64,000 nt of DNA, from contig JACAXG010000014.1 of assembly GCA_018881555.1 (NCBI GenBank), positions 374,586 to 438,585 of the forward strand, written 5' to 3'. The notes under the pieces were generated by a model. That model did no database searches. It saw only the letters and a program-made list of their open reading frames with translations, and was not told the DNA's origin. The DNA comes from Amblyornis subalaris (lineage: Eukaryota; Chordata; Aves; Passeriformes; Ptilonorhynchidae). Position 1 is the first letter of the stretch. Every line of letters begins with the position of its first letter. The translations under genes and the position numbers were made by a program. Positions 10,644-21,424 of the stretch are shown piece after piece.

Positions 10644-12755
10644 TCAGAGTTGCTGTGCGTTTACTATTGCCCTGATGGAGCTGCGCAGCTCATCACTTAT
10701 GTCAGCGGCCATGCAAAGCTCCAGGATCTTCACAGCCTGGGTAATGAGGTACAGGGGAGGCTGCATTTTGTTCCACTGCTCACTGGAAGGGAAATTGAGG
10801 CATCCCCGCATCCTGTCGAAGAGCTGCAGGATCCTCACCCGGAAGGCAAGCAGCAGGAGCTCATCCTCACCCAGCCGGGCTGGAGGAGGCAGCTGTCCCA
10901 CAAGGCTGACCTGCAGAGCAGAGACAATGTGTCAGCAGAGCCACCAGCACCTGGGATGGGCTTCCTTCTCCCAGCAGACAAACCTGCTCCTGTGGCAGGA
11001 GCCTGTGGAGGAAGGGAGCTGCCATGCACCCGGCCCACATGGATCATGGCTCTTCTCCCAGTGGCGGAGCCAGGGTGACCCTTGCGGATGGAGCCAGGGA
11101 CCTGCCTGGGAGTGCTTGCCACACTGCGGCCCCTTGCAGAGAGCCGGGGCTGGCAAGTGCCCCATCTGCATGGGACTGGCGGGGATGCACACACCTCCAC
11201 TGCTTGGTTTTTTGGGGAAGGAACATGGGGCAACATAGGGAGTATCCACCANGGGATAAGCATGCTTCCTCACAGATGGGAGCTTCCCCGGCTGCCCTGC
11301 TCCCACTGTGGGGAGTGGCTTGGCATGGAAAAATACCTGCACTTTGGTTCCTATGTTGAATTTTGCTTGTCGCCCCATGGCGAGGAAGGAGACGAAGATC
11401 TTATCCTGGGCCAGAATCCTGACCCCCACGTGCCGGTTCAGGGAGATGAAAATAGGGCTCAGCGGGACATGGGGTCCTGGTGACAAGTTCGGCCACATCC
11501 ACCTTCTTACCCTGTTGCCTGCTTGGCCCAAATACTGCCCACCCTGGATAGTCATGTTTATCCTAAAAGAAAGGGAAATGGAAGCTCTGAACCTTGCAGC
11601 TCCTGTGGCGGAATGTCCCTCATTCCCCCGAGGGACAGGACAGGCACAGCAGGGGCAGGGTCTGTCCCCCACCTCTCAAGGCACAGCTGGGGTCACCTTG
11701 CTGCTCTGGGGGCACCCAAGCAGGGCCCATGAGCTGTTGGATTTGTCTATTAATTTTTGGATACTATTAAAAATACCCTTTATGGCCTTTGAAATGTCAG
11801 TGCACACAGGAGAGCAAAGCTGCTGAACGCACCACTCGTCTCCATTCGGGTAATAGCATGTGCTCCTGCCATCAGACTGAAACAGCGCTCGGATTTTGGC
11901 TGTCCTCGGCTCGTCCTCCTGTACTATGCAAATCAGCTGGTTTCCCTCTCGTATAATGATGATGGCCAGGTTTCCAGACGGATAGCTGCTGCCAGATAAG
12001 GTGTTCGTAACCCCCTGCTTTGCTTGGTTGGTCTGTTATTGCACACTAAATAAATACTTCAGGGTACCACTTGGGGGTGTCAAAACTGATATATTACCCA
12101 AAGTGCTGTGTTAAAGGTGTGCTGCTCCCTTAGGCTGGGTGTTGGAAGTGAGTGCCTGTCCCTCATTGGAGCTGCTGGCTGCTCTTCGCAACCTCAGCCC
12201 AGGAGCTCTGTTAGGTTTCATTGCTGCTGCTCTTCAGACAGAGCGAGTGGGAGTGATGAGCCGGGTTGTTGTGATAAAGTGGACTGGGACACACTTAAAA
12301 TTAGTTACAGCCCTGGACTAATGCGGGCAAGTAAACCCCGTAAAGGATACAATAACTGCGAGGTTCCATCTGGGAGCATGGTAAGGAATTTCCTTCCATG
12401 TTTGTAGTACTTCTGCACCAATTTACCCTTCCCCACCTAAGATTGGAAGGATAAAACGTATGAGAGCAGTCTGGCACAGCTGCCCTGTGAAAATGGGGAG
12501 TGTCAGGCTCCAGCCGCTCGGAGCGCAGACACATCCAAGGTGCTCCCGTCGCCGTCGGCCGCAGGTACCTGCCTTCTTCCCCAGGGGACTGAAATCGTAG
12601 CCCATGACGTCGCAGGACACGGGCTCGGGCTCGGGCCGGGGCTCGGGCCGGTACTCGGGCTCGGGCTCCTCCACGGGCCGGTGCTTGGGCTCGGGGTCGT
12701 CCTCGGGCCGGTACTCGGGCTCGGGCTCGGGCTCGGGCTCGTCCTCGGGCCAGTA

Positions 12756-12795
<40 letters not shown>

Positions 12796-15700
12796 NNNNN
12801 NNNNNNNNNNNNNNNNNNNNNNNNNNNNNNNNNNNNNNNNNNNNNNNNNNNNNNNNNNNNNNNNNNNNNNNNNNNNNNNNNNNNNNNNNNNNNNNNNNNN
12901 NNNNNNNNNNNNNNNNNNNNNNNNNNNNNNNNNNNNNNNNNNNNNNNNNNNNNNNNNNNNNNNNNNNNNNNNNNNNNNNNNNNNNNNNNNNNNNNNNNNN
13001 NNNNNNNNNNNNNNNNNNNNNNNNNNNNNNNNNNNNNNNNNNNNNNNNNNNNNNNNNNNNNNNNNNNNNNNNNNNNNNNNNNNNNNNNNNNNNNNNNNNN
13101 NNNNNNNNNNNNNNNNNNNNNNNNNNNNNNNNNNNNNNNNNNNNNNNNNNNNNNNNNNNNNNNNNNNNNNNNNNNNNNNNNNNNNNNNNNNNNNNNNNNN
13201 NNNNNNNNNNNNNNNNNNNNNNNNNNNNNNNNNNNNNNNNNNNNNNNNNCGGTACTCGGGCTCGGGCTCCTCCACGGGCCGGTACTCGGGCTCGGGCTCC
13301 TCCACGGGCCGGTACTCGGGCTCGGGCTCCTCCACGGGCCGGTACTCGGGCTCGGGCTCGTCCTCAGGCCGGTGCTCGGGCTCGGGCTCGTCCTCAGGCC
13401 GGTGCTCGGGCTCGGGCTCGTCCTCGGGCCGGTGCTCAGGCTCGGGCTCGGACTCCTTCTCGGGCTGGTACTCGGGCCGGTGCTCGTCCTCGTGCTCGTC
13501 CTCGGGCCGGTGCTGGAGCTCGGGCTCGACTGCGCTCCCTACAGGCACTGGCGTCCCGCCCTTGGGCGATGTGGGTTCCCGGCAAAGCTCGTAGGAAATG
13601 GATCCAGCTTCCTGTGAACCTGGAGAGCACAGGGAGGACTTGTGTGCAGCGGGGAGGGTTGGCAGCGCCCACCGCGGGGCTGCCTGAGCACTGTGCTGTA
13701 ACTGAAGGAGTGGGAATTCCTGGCTGAAACACTCCATCCTGAGAGTCTGTCTCGAGGTATGTTCTAACAAGGGCAGTCCGAAGTGCTCAGCTATTTCAGA
13801 GCACAGGATTATGAAAAAGATAGCAATTTTCCAGTTACGTATATACACACATCTGTGTAAAGAGCGACTTCTTGGGATAGCATTTGGCTCCACGCACTGG
13901 AAGTGACGATCTAAGATCCCCAGTGCTGCAGAAACCAGAGTGCCCTGCCATCCTCTGTGAAAACATGCCCATATTGTAAATCTGGTTCACTTGTCAAAAN
14001 TCTTCCTCTACAGCTAGACCTAAAGGATGCTCAGTCATCCACAGCCTGGGCTAGGAATTGGTGGAGTGGCCACCTGATCAGGCAAAATATGGATGACCCT
14101 CATTCTAGCAGTTCCTACTTCCCAAGGGCTTGGCTTTGCCAACTTGTCCTCTCAGGTCAGGTTCTGTGCATCTCAGCTGGAAACTTCACATATACATATT
14201 GAAAACCATGGCAAAGAGAGCCTCTCTGTGCAAAGGGGATGTGCCTGCTCTTGTGTTCTCCTGTGAGGGATGATTTAATATGGCTGTATCTGTATCTAAT
14301 TTAATGAGATTGCATACCTGACAATGAATGAACATGTTGCTGTATAAAATCCTCCTCTTCAGTTAGAAACCAGCAATTCCACCAAATGCATTGTTGTAAT
14401 GGACAAATAAATCCATATGGAAATGCCAACTCACCTTCAGTGGCACTCGGCTCTAAAGACTGGACAGCCAACCCTCTGGCCAGGTGTGTCTTCTGCTGCC
14501 TGAAAAATACAAGTGTTCGGATAGACATCTCATGTATCACATTTGGAAATCTGCAAGTAGTGGATATCCCTACCTTAGGAACACAATTTCCTAACGTGTT
14601 TTTCTCTCCACTCACAGAATTGCAAGTAACTGAGGCAGCAGAGTATCACCAAAATACTCATATCTCAGCAGAAAGGAATTGCACCCACACAGATTCCAGT
14701 GAACAGACTGCCATTGCAGTGGCATCAGCTCTGCTGGCAGGAGAGCTGGATATTGTAATGGGGTTTGGATCAAGATTTTATGTGAAAGAGGACAGCTGCC
14801 CACAAGATCAAGAAAACAGCTCATCTCCAAGAATATTTTCACTATTCTTGTGTAGCTTTATATAAATCTGACAGTGTGACAGTGGATTGGTGTGTGCTCT
14901 GTTCATAGTAGGAGGCACTCGCACCCTCAGACTGCGAAGGATCTTCAAGGAAACCAACAGTTTACTTCCAGGTGTACTGGTTTACTTTTCCTTTTCCCTG
15001 TGCCGGAGGCTTAGACTTTTGCACAAGCTTTGGGTCTTCTGCTAAACAGCCTGAGAACTTGCAGAATTCTTGTGACTTTGGAAACTGTAATCCAAACATG
15101 TGTCACAGTTTATGGAGCAAAACAGAAATACAAACTCCAGCTTTTTTCCAGTGCCTGAGGTAAAAGCTACACCCAAATACTGTCCCTTCCCACAGCTGTG
15201 TTTGTTTTTGGCTCTGCCTGTCTCTAGATATTTCAGCTGTCAGCACTGGAATTAACACTTCACTCAGCATGTGCCTCACCACCTCCTTGTGCAGCCTGGC
15301 AACAGGTGAGCCAGGAGGGACCAGAGAGAATCTGAACTTGTGGTGCCTAAAGCAAAGATTTTTCTTCTTTCATCCCTTCCCTGCACTTCATCCCCTTAAC
15401 ACTTCCTTTCCCCTCAGAGCTGTCTGTTGTTCCTTACACAGGCCTGATCCCTAGTTCTCCCAGTACCTCTCGATCTCTTGCTTCTTTGACAGCAGCTGGT
15501 TGGCTTCGGAGCCATGGGATTCATAGATGCTGACAGCTCTGGGAATGCTGCTGGCATCCTCGAGCCTCTTCCTTTCCTTCATGATGAACTCATAGAGGTC
15601 TCGGCTGTGCTCGCAGCAGAATGTCTGCAAGGCGGGACAGTGGAGCTGTGAGCATGGCTGTTCCACAGCAAACCCCTGCTCGCCCTTCCCACCAGCTTAC

Positions 15701-16867
15701 GTGTTCCTTGTCCTCGGAGAAAGGCGCATCCTCGCAGAAGGGGAACGGCCTCAGCAGGCTGCCGCAGTACTCGCACTTTGGCTCAGCATCCTCCTCTGCC
15801 TGCAGCAACAGCGGGGAGAGCGGGAAGGAGGGATGTGGGGTACCCGCCCCCAAATCCCCGGGTTAGCATGGGGAAAGAGGGCTCTCCTCAAAATGCAATG
15901 TGACAAAGCACCTAAGGGTACTCACAACAGATCAGTCTCTGGGACATCTTGGAACGATTTAACTCAAAACACTAAGTTCAGGAAACCACCAAAAAGAAAA
16001 GCAGATCTGTTGTAAATAAATAAATAAATGCCCCCAAAGAAAGGGAATGACTGTGGTGTTTATGAGCCCTGCTCCTTCCCAGGAAAGCTGAGAGCACAGA
16101 ACACTGTAGCTGAGGATTTGAATGCGTTACAGAGAGAAAAATCTCCTGATGTCTGTAGTCGTGGGGAGTTTCGGAGGAAGCACCAGCAGATTTGGTGACA
16201 CAGAGCCGGTCACATCTGGCCAGATGCAAACAAGATTGGCTGCAGGGTATGTTTTGAGAATGGGTACTGGATATCCTGAAACAAAATTCCCTTGCTCCCT
16301 ACCTCACGCCTCGGATTAACTCTTTGGTGACTTTACTCTGCTAAGGATTATGGGAAACTCCATGCCCTGCTTGTTTTCTGTGACTGTACCTCTTTATACA
16401 NATTTTGTACTTGATTTAGCCAGAGGCCAAAATATCCTGCTGGGAAATTCTCAACAGAGGATGCAGCGGTGGAGAGAGGCTGCACAGCCTCTTGCTGCCC
16501 AGGTGTGCACAGCCAGTGCCGTTACAACAGCCTCGCAGAAAAAAACTCTGTCATGAAGGGGCTCCTTTGCGGGCTCGGCAAAGGCCGTTGGTTCCATGTT
16601 TTCTACACGGAACCGTGCGAATGAAGCAACGGGGAGCGCCCACCCCCGACTGACCTCGTGGTGTGCGTGTGCCTGGGAGGACTCGGGTCTGTAGGCCAGG
16701 AGCGTGGGCAGGCTCGCGGGTGTCGGCTGCGGGCCGGCCGGGGGTGCCCCGCACTGCGGCTCTGCCGGCTCGCCCGTGCCCTCCTCGAGGGGCCGGGGCC
16801 GGCGAGGCCCCCCCGCCCCAATGTCCGCCCCTCCGGTGGGCTCCGCGGCGCCGCCCGGCCCGTCCAT
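10644..16867 (-). CDS. ERICH6: Glutamate-rich protein 6 (FAM194A), nearly complete, with a gap in the repeat exon
   Basis: Coding exons in transcript order are 16867-16655, 15799-15701, 15624-15467, 14499-14435, 13619-12569, 12412-12351, 11985-11716, 11562-11337 and 10910-10644 (stop TGA). Exon 1 holds the LAYRPESS motif; exon 2 a zinc-ligand-like CEYCG; exon 5 the Glu/Pro decapeptide array and a 454-base N gap. The FAM194 domain starts in exon 6 ([15 protein letters not shown]), continues in exon 7 ([18 protein letters not shown]), exon 8 ([20 protein letters not shown]) and exon 9 ([11 protein letters not shown]). Phases agree from exon 1 to exon 5 and from exon 6 to exon 9. The exon 5 to exon 6 junction does not close in the Glu/Pro frame. 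The start could also be 17092 (75 extra residues, one N at 16912). The molecular function is unknown. Confidence 0.88.
12605..13515 (-). repeat. ERICH6: 30-bp minisatellite coding for a Glu/Pro decapeptide array in ERICH6 exon 5
   Basis: On the gene strand the unit is 30 bases and encodes [10 protein letters not shown], with variants [10 protein letters not shown] and a more degenerate first copy. About eight units remain on the 5' side of the gap and about five to six short or variant units on the 3' side. The repeat unit is open in more than one frame on both strands, so it produces very long spurious open frames. The array collapsed in assembly, leaving 454 Ns at 12796-13249. Confidence 0.93.
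12796..13249. other. Assembly gap of 454 N inside the ERICH6 repeat
   Basis: This is a run of N flanked on both sides by the same 30-base repeat. Its length is not compatible with keeping the Glu/Pro frame on both sides (off by one base modulo three), so the number of N is an estimate and the true copy number is unknown. Confidence 0.95.
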
Positions 16868-17320
16868 GCCCGGCCCCTCCGCGCCCGGCCCGCTGCGGCG
16901 CCGTCTCCGGGNCGACGCTGTGGGCGCGGGGGCCGCCGGGACCGAGCGCGGCGGCGGCTCCGCCCCAGGCCCGGCGAGGCCGCTCCGCCCGGTACTGGCC
17001 GCAGGCCGCGGCTTTCTCGCGGCGCTGCCGTTCCGGGAGGCGGGCGCGGCTCTCCTTGTGCCCCGTGCCCGCCTCGACGGGGCTGCGCACACTGTGCCGG
17101 CCGCACCGCCCGAGACCCGCGGCCGGGAGAAGAGCCGGGGCGGCTCCCGCGGGGCAGCCGGAGCCGCCCGGGGCAGCGGGGACCCGTGGTGCTGGCGGTG
17201 CCCCGAGCCGCTGCACTCGGTCCCGGTCCCGGTGTCCCGGCGCTCCGCGCCTGCCGAGCCCCGGAGCTGCTGCCTGTGTCAGGAGCTGGGACCCGGGCTG
17301 AGGGTGAGACGCGTTACCAA
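16650..17320 (-). promoter_or_regulatory. ERICH6: CpG island covering ERICH6 exon 1 and promoter
   Basis: Dense CpG and GC-rich sequence spans coding exon 1 and about 450 bases upstream on the minus strand, then falls away near 17320. No TATA box is evident. It contains one N at 16912. Confidence 0.65.
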
Positions 17321-17329
17321 ACCTGACGT

Positions 17330-19540
17330 GACTGCCTGCTCGGACACGACCTGGCTGCACCTGGAACACCTGCCCGAGCGGATTCCTTACACCTGTGTCA
17401 CACGCTTGCCACACNCCTCCTCCTGATATCTCTTATAGGTCCGGGTGCTGTCGAACCCCTCCAAGGAATCTGCACATACAGCTCGGAGAACAAAAGAGAG
17501 AAAAACGTCTTGTGTAAACCCAGGCAGGTTTGGATTCCCCTCGGGAGAGCAGGTGTGTGCTACTTTACCTGTGCTGTCTGTAAGAATTCGCAGTTGTTGG
17601 AACTTAGCACGTGAGTTCCACAACAGAGTAAGTCAGCCTCGCTTGTTTTTCAAACGGAAAGAGCACGTTGAGGTGCAGCCAGTGGTATCGGTGGCTCACC
17701 TGGTGTTGGTGCCGAGAACTCCCCATAGCGCTGCGAGATCACTTCCATGGCTTCCCGGGATCGCCACAGCCCTTGGGTCTGGCTGCGGCACGATGGAGCC
17801 GAGGGCCTGTCCCGGCAGCAGAGGGCCGGCGAGGCACGGCCGGAGGCAGGGATCCCTTCAGTTATGCTGTACTTGCTGTAAACTCATCAGTCCCATGACA
17901 CTTGCATTTTAATTTGTGTTTGAAGTGGAAATAATTTTCAGGGAGAACTCCAGCGACAGAAAAGCTGCTTCCCAGGTACAGCTCCTGCTCGCTGGGTATC
18001 ACCTTCCACAGCTGACACTCCTGGCAGGCTGGAGGGGGGCCGAGGGTCTGCCGGGCACTTGCCAGGTGCTGTAGCAGGCCTACCTGCTGCAAGCTCTGTC
18101 CGGACATGCTTCACCATCCCTTTCAAGGCTGAGGGCTTGGCTGTGGTCAGTTCTGTTCAGAGAACCAGGCAGGCCTCAGTAACCTCTTCTGAATGTCTTG
18201 AGGAACTGTCACATATATACTGATGTCACTCTTGGGAAGTCTAATCAGCTGTCTTGGGAAGAAAACCTGAAACCTGATGGAATGCTGAAATGAATGTCAG
18301 CTGTCCACTCACTGATCTGAACTGGAAACACCTCACTCCTTGGCCGGGCCAGCTGAGGTATTCCTTATCCTAAACTCGGTTTCAGTCAGAAAAGACACAA
18401 GGTGATGGGTTGTTTTTGTCTGGGTTTTTTTTGAGGTGAGATCTAACAAGAGTTTGCCATTCCTTCAGAACAGAGTGGTGTGGGCAGANCTAATGACAAT
18501 GCGTGTTAATTTACGTCATGTGGGTTATAGGTAACACTGGAGTAATTAATTGATCCTGCTATATTCAAAGACATGCTTCAGAGTTTTGTTTTACACAAAA
18601 AACTTCTTATGTCCCAACTGTCAGTAACAAAATTATCTTCCACTATAAATTTTGCTGAAATACAGGAAAATTAATCAAAACCTTAGGAATTCTTGCAAAG
18701 TCCTGATGAAAGCACAGGTGGTAACACCCGTTGGAGGCACGGTTTGCCTTTGATCCTGCTTAAGCAGGAGGCAGTTAGTTCACCAGGCTGATGCTGCTGG
18801 AATGCTGCCAGCACAGTGTGAGACCAGATGTAGAATCTTTAATTGTTGGTATTCAGTGCCTAGAGAGTAATTCCTTGGGAGGTTTTTTCCATGGCCACTT
18901 CCAAGTTTTTGAGGCCAGACCGAGCTTCCCTTCACTGAGGCCAAACTTGTTCTTGTGCACTTTTTTGGGGGCTGCTGCCAGGTGCTGGTGACAGCTGCAC
19001 AGGGCTTGGTCACAACTCCAGAGCTCTTCCCCTGAGGAACACTGTCAGGACTGGTTTTCCTCCTTCTGTATTGTATTTATTCACACCAAGCCTCACCTGT
19101 CACTTTACCTGCAATTTTCCACTATTGTGAGGCTTCCCCCTGCCAGTGTCACTTCATGTCTCACTGCCTCCTCCAAACGTCACATGGCGGAGATTCAGCA
19201 CAGCCATATGTGGAGCTGTCAATGATTCCGGCAGAATGTTCCCGTGGCAGAGGGGGAGCTGCAGGCGGAGGCCCTGTGGTGACAACCCCGTGATTCAGTT
19301 GCACAGGTCAGGCTGTCACCATAGTCCCTGGGACTCACATCCCCACCCAGTTTCTCTGCTCATGTTGCACAGTGGCTGCGTCCAGCAACAAAGCTGGGAG
19401 GTGGGCAGGGGCCCTGCAGGGGAGAGCCAGTCTGTGCCAGGGGATCGCAGCTGATCCAGCATGGCCGAGCACACAGCGTAACTGTGGAGCAGCTGCCACG
19501 CACTCGTGTGTTAGCACAGCTCCTCAGTGTAGGTTTTGCA
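17330..19540. other. ERICH6-SIAH2 intergenic sequence, left part, no gene seen
   Basis: No exon with conserved protein content was found on either strand. Open frames are short and lack plausible splice neighbours. A small GC-rich part near 17700-17860 probably belongs to the upstream region of ERICH6. Confidence 0.5.
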
Positions 19541-19545
19541 AAATA

Positions 19546-19551
19546 TTTATT
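19546..19551 (-). terminator. SIAH2: Candidate SIAH2 polyadenylation signal
   Basis: TTTATT on the plus strand is AATAAA on the minus strand, about 1.9 kb beyond the SIAH2 stop and in AT-rich surroundings. If used, the SIAH2 3' UTR would contain a CR1 element in antisense. Earlier non-canonical sites are possible. Confidence 0.3.
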
Positions 19552-20054
19552 GCAAAATAAAAGAAATATGGCAACAATACTTAAATAGCAAATGACATGA
19601 CACTGGCCATAAAGCTCTTGCTATATTATGAATCTTTTACAATAATCAATAATCAATAATCAAGTGTGTCTCCCAGGGCAGCTGCATGTGGACAGCCCGA
19701 GTCTGTCTCTGTGTCACTGGCTCCAGCCATCTGGGATCCGTAAGACTTGTGCCTCCTGCTTGCACCTGTACCTGGCCTGACCCCCCCTAAACCAGACAGG
19801 AGCCAGCACCTTCCATGCTCTGTGAAACCTGCCATGCCATACCCCAGCCCCTCCTCTCCTTCCTTTTAAATCCACCACCGCTAACCCAGTGCCCTTCCCT
19901 TCCATAACGTAGCAGGGAATGGAAAAACATTGCTGAAGTAGCTATTGTTCCCCTTTGAGTCAGAGCTTCTCCTGTGAGAGGTTGGATTTCTTTCCTGCTC
20001 ACCTACTAGGAAAGGACAGGCAGCCAAGGGAGGAGTACAGAGAGACTGTCTGAG

Positions 20055-21046
20055 CAGCCAGGGATCAGGTTAGGAACACTAAAGTCTGACAGAATTCAAT
20101 CTGGCCAGGGGTGTCAAGGGCAACAAGCAAAGCCTCTATAGGTACATCAGTGGTAAAAGGAAGACTGTGGAGAATGTGGGCCCTCTCTGGAAGGAAACGG
20201 GAGACCTGGTTACCTGGGACAGGGAGAAGGCAGAGGTACTCAGCCATGTTTCTGTCTCAGCCTCCCTGACAAGTTGCTTCAGGCACACCGTCCAAGTCAC
20301 AGGAGGCAAAGGCAGGGAGTGGGAGAACAAAGAATTGCCCACAGTGGGAGAGGATTGGGGTGAAGAAGGTCTAAGGGACCTGAAGTTGCACAAGTCCATG
20401 GGACCTGATGAGATGCACCTGTGGGTTCAGAGGGACTGGTGGAGGAAGTGGCGTGGCCACTATCCCTCATATTTGAGAAGTTGTGGCAGTCCGGAGAAAT
20501 TCCCACTGACTGCAAAAGGGGAAACACAGCCCCCCTTTTTTAAAAAGAGGAATAAGGAAGACCCAGGGAACTATACGTGGTAAATCTCACCTAAGTGCCT
20601 GGAAAGAGCATGGAGCAGATACTCCTGGAAATTAGGCTAAGGCACATGGAAAATAAGGAGATGATTTGCGACAGCCAACGTGGCTTCACTACGGGCAAAT
20701 CATGAGAACTTAGAGCCCCTTCCAGTGCCTAAAGGTGCTACAAGAGAGCTGGAGAGGGACTTTGGACAAGGGCCTGGAATGACAAGACAAGGGGGAATGG
20801 CCTCCCAGAGCCAGAAGGGAGGGTTGGATGAGGTATTGGGAAGAAATTGTTCCCTGTGAGGGTGCTGAGGCCCTGGCACAGGTTGCCCAGAGAAGCTGTG
20901 GCTGCCCCATCCCTGGAAGTGTCCAAGGCCAGGTTGGATGGGGCTTGGAGCAACCTGGGATTGTGGAAGGTGTCCTTCACCATGGCAGGAGGATTGGACT
21001 AGATGATAGTGTCTTCCAACCCAAACCCTTCTGTGATACTAAAGCC
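20055..21046 (+). mobile_element. CR1 LINE retrotransposon, internally deleted, 3' complete
   Basis: The translated plus strand shows worn CR1 reverse transcriptase motifs (MGPDEMHLWV, FFKKRNKEDPGNY, and [18 protein letters not shown] read from the codons near 20640-20702). The sequence then jumps to the CR1 3' UTR (AGGTTGCCCAGAGAAGCTGTGG, then GGATTGGACTAGATGATAG) and ends near CCAACCCAAACCCTTCTGTG. The middle and end of the RT domain are missing, and stops and frameshifts interrupt the rest, so the copy is dead. It lies downstream of SIAH2 in antisense to it. Confidence 0.9.
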
Positions 21047-21424
21047 TGTTATTAAAGCTCACCAGTGACAGAGGGAGTCTGTGCTGCTGCTGAAAGGGCT
21101 TTTAGGTGTGCTCCAAACAGGAACCTCTTAAGCCACATATCTAATGGAAGCACTCTTTACATAAAATATAATTAAATTATAAAAGGTAACTGTGTGTGTG
21201 TAATCTTCCTAAGGCACCCAAGAATTTTAGAAGACCTTGTCCCACTCGTGTTACTTACAGGACACTCTTGTTCCTCTTCTGCCCAAAGTTACAACTGTTG
21301 GCTAGTCAGGAACCTTAGCATACACGATGACATAGTTGAACACCATAAAAAATGGGAACCAAAACCAAACCCTGGTGAAGGTAAAGCACTACATCCAGAC
21401 AGCTCGAGTCTCAGTAGCAACGCA

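Noticed and set aside
12301..13893. Very long open frames on both strands (up to 530 codons) with Arg-Ala, Gly-Leu or Gly-Ser repeats
   Set aside because: They are shadow translations of the ERICH6 30-bp repeat and of the N gap. Only the Glu/Pro frame on the minus strand fits the gene.
20167..20583. Open frame with reverse-transcriptase-like motifs as a host gene
   Set aside because: It is part of a dead CR1 element with stops and a large deletion.
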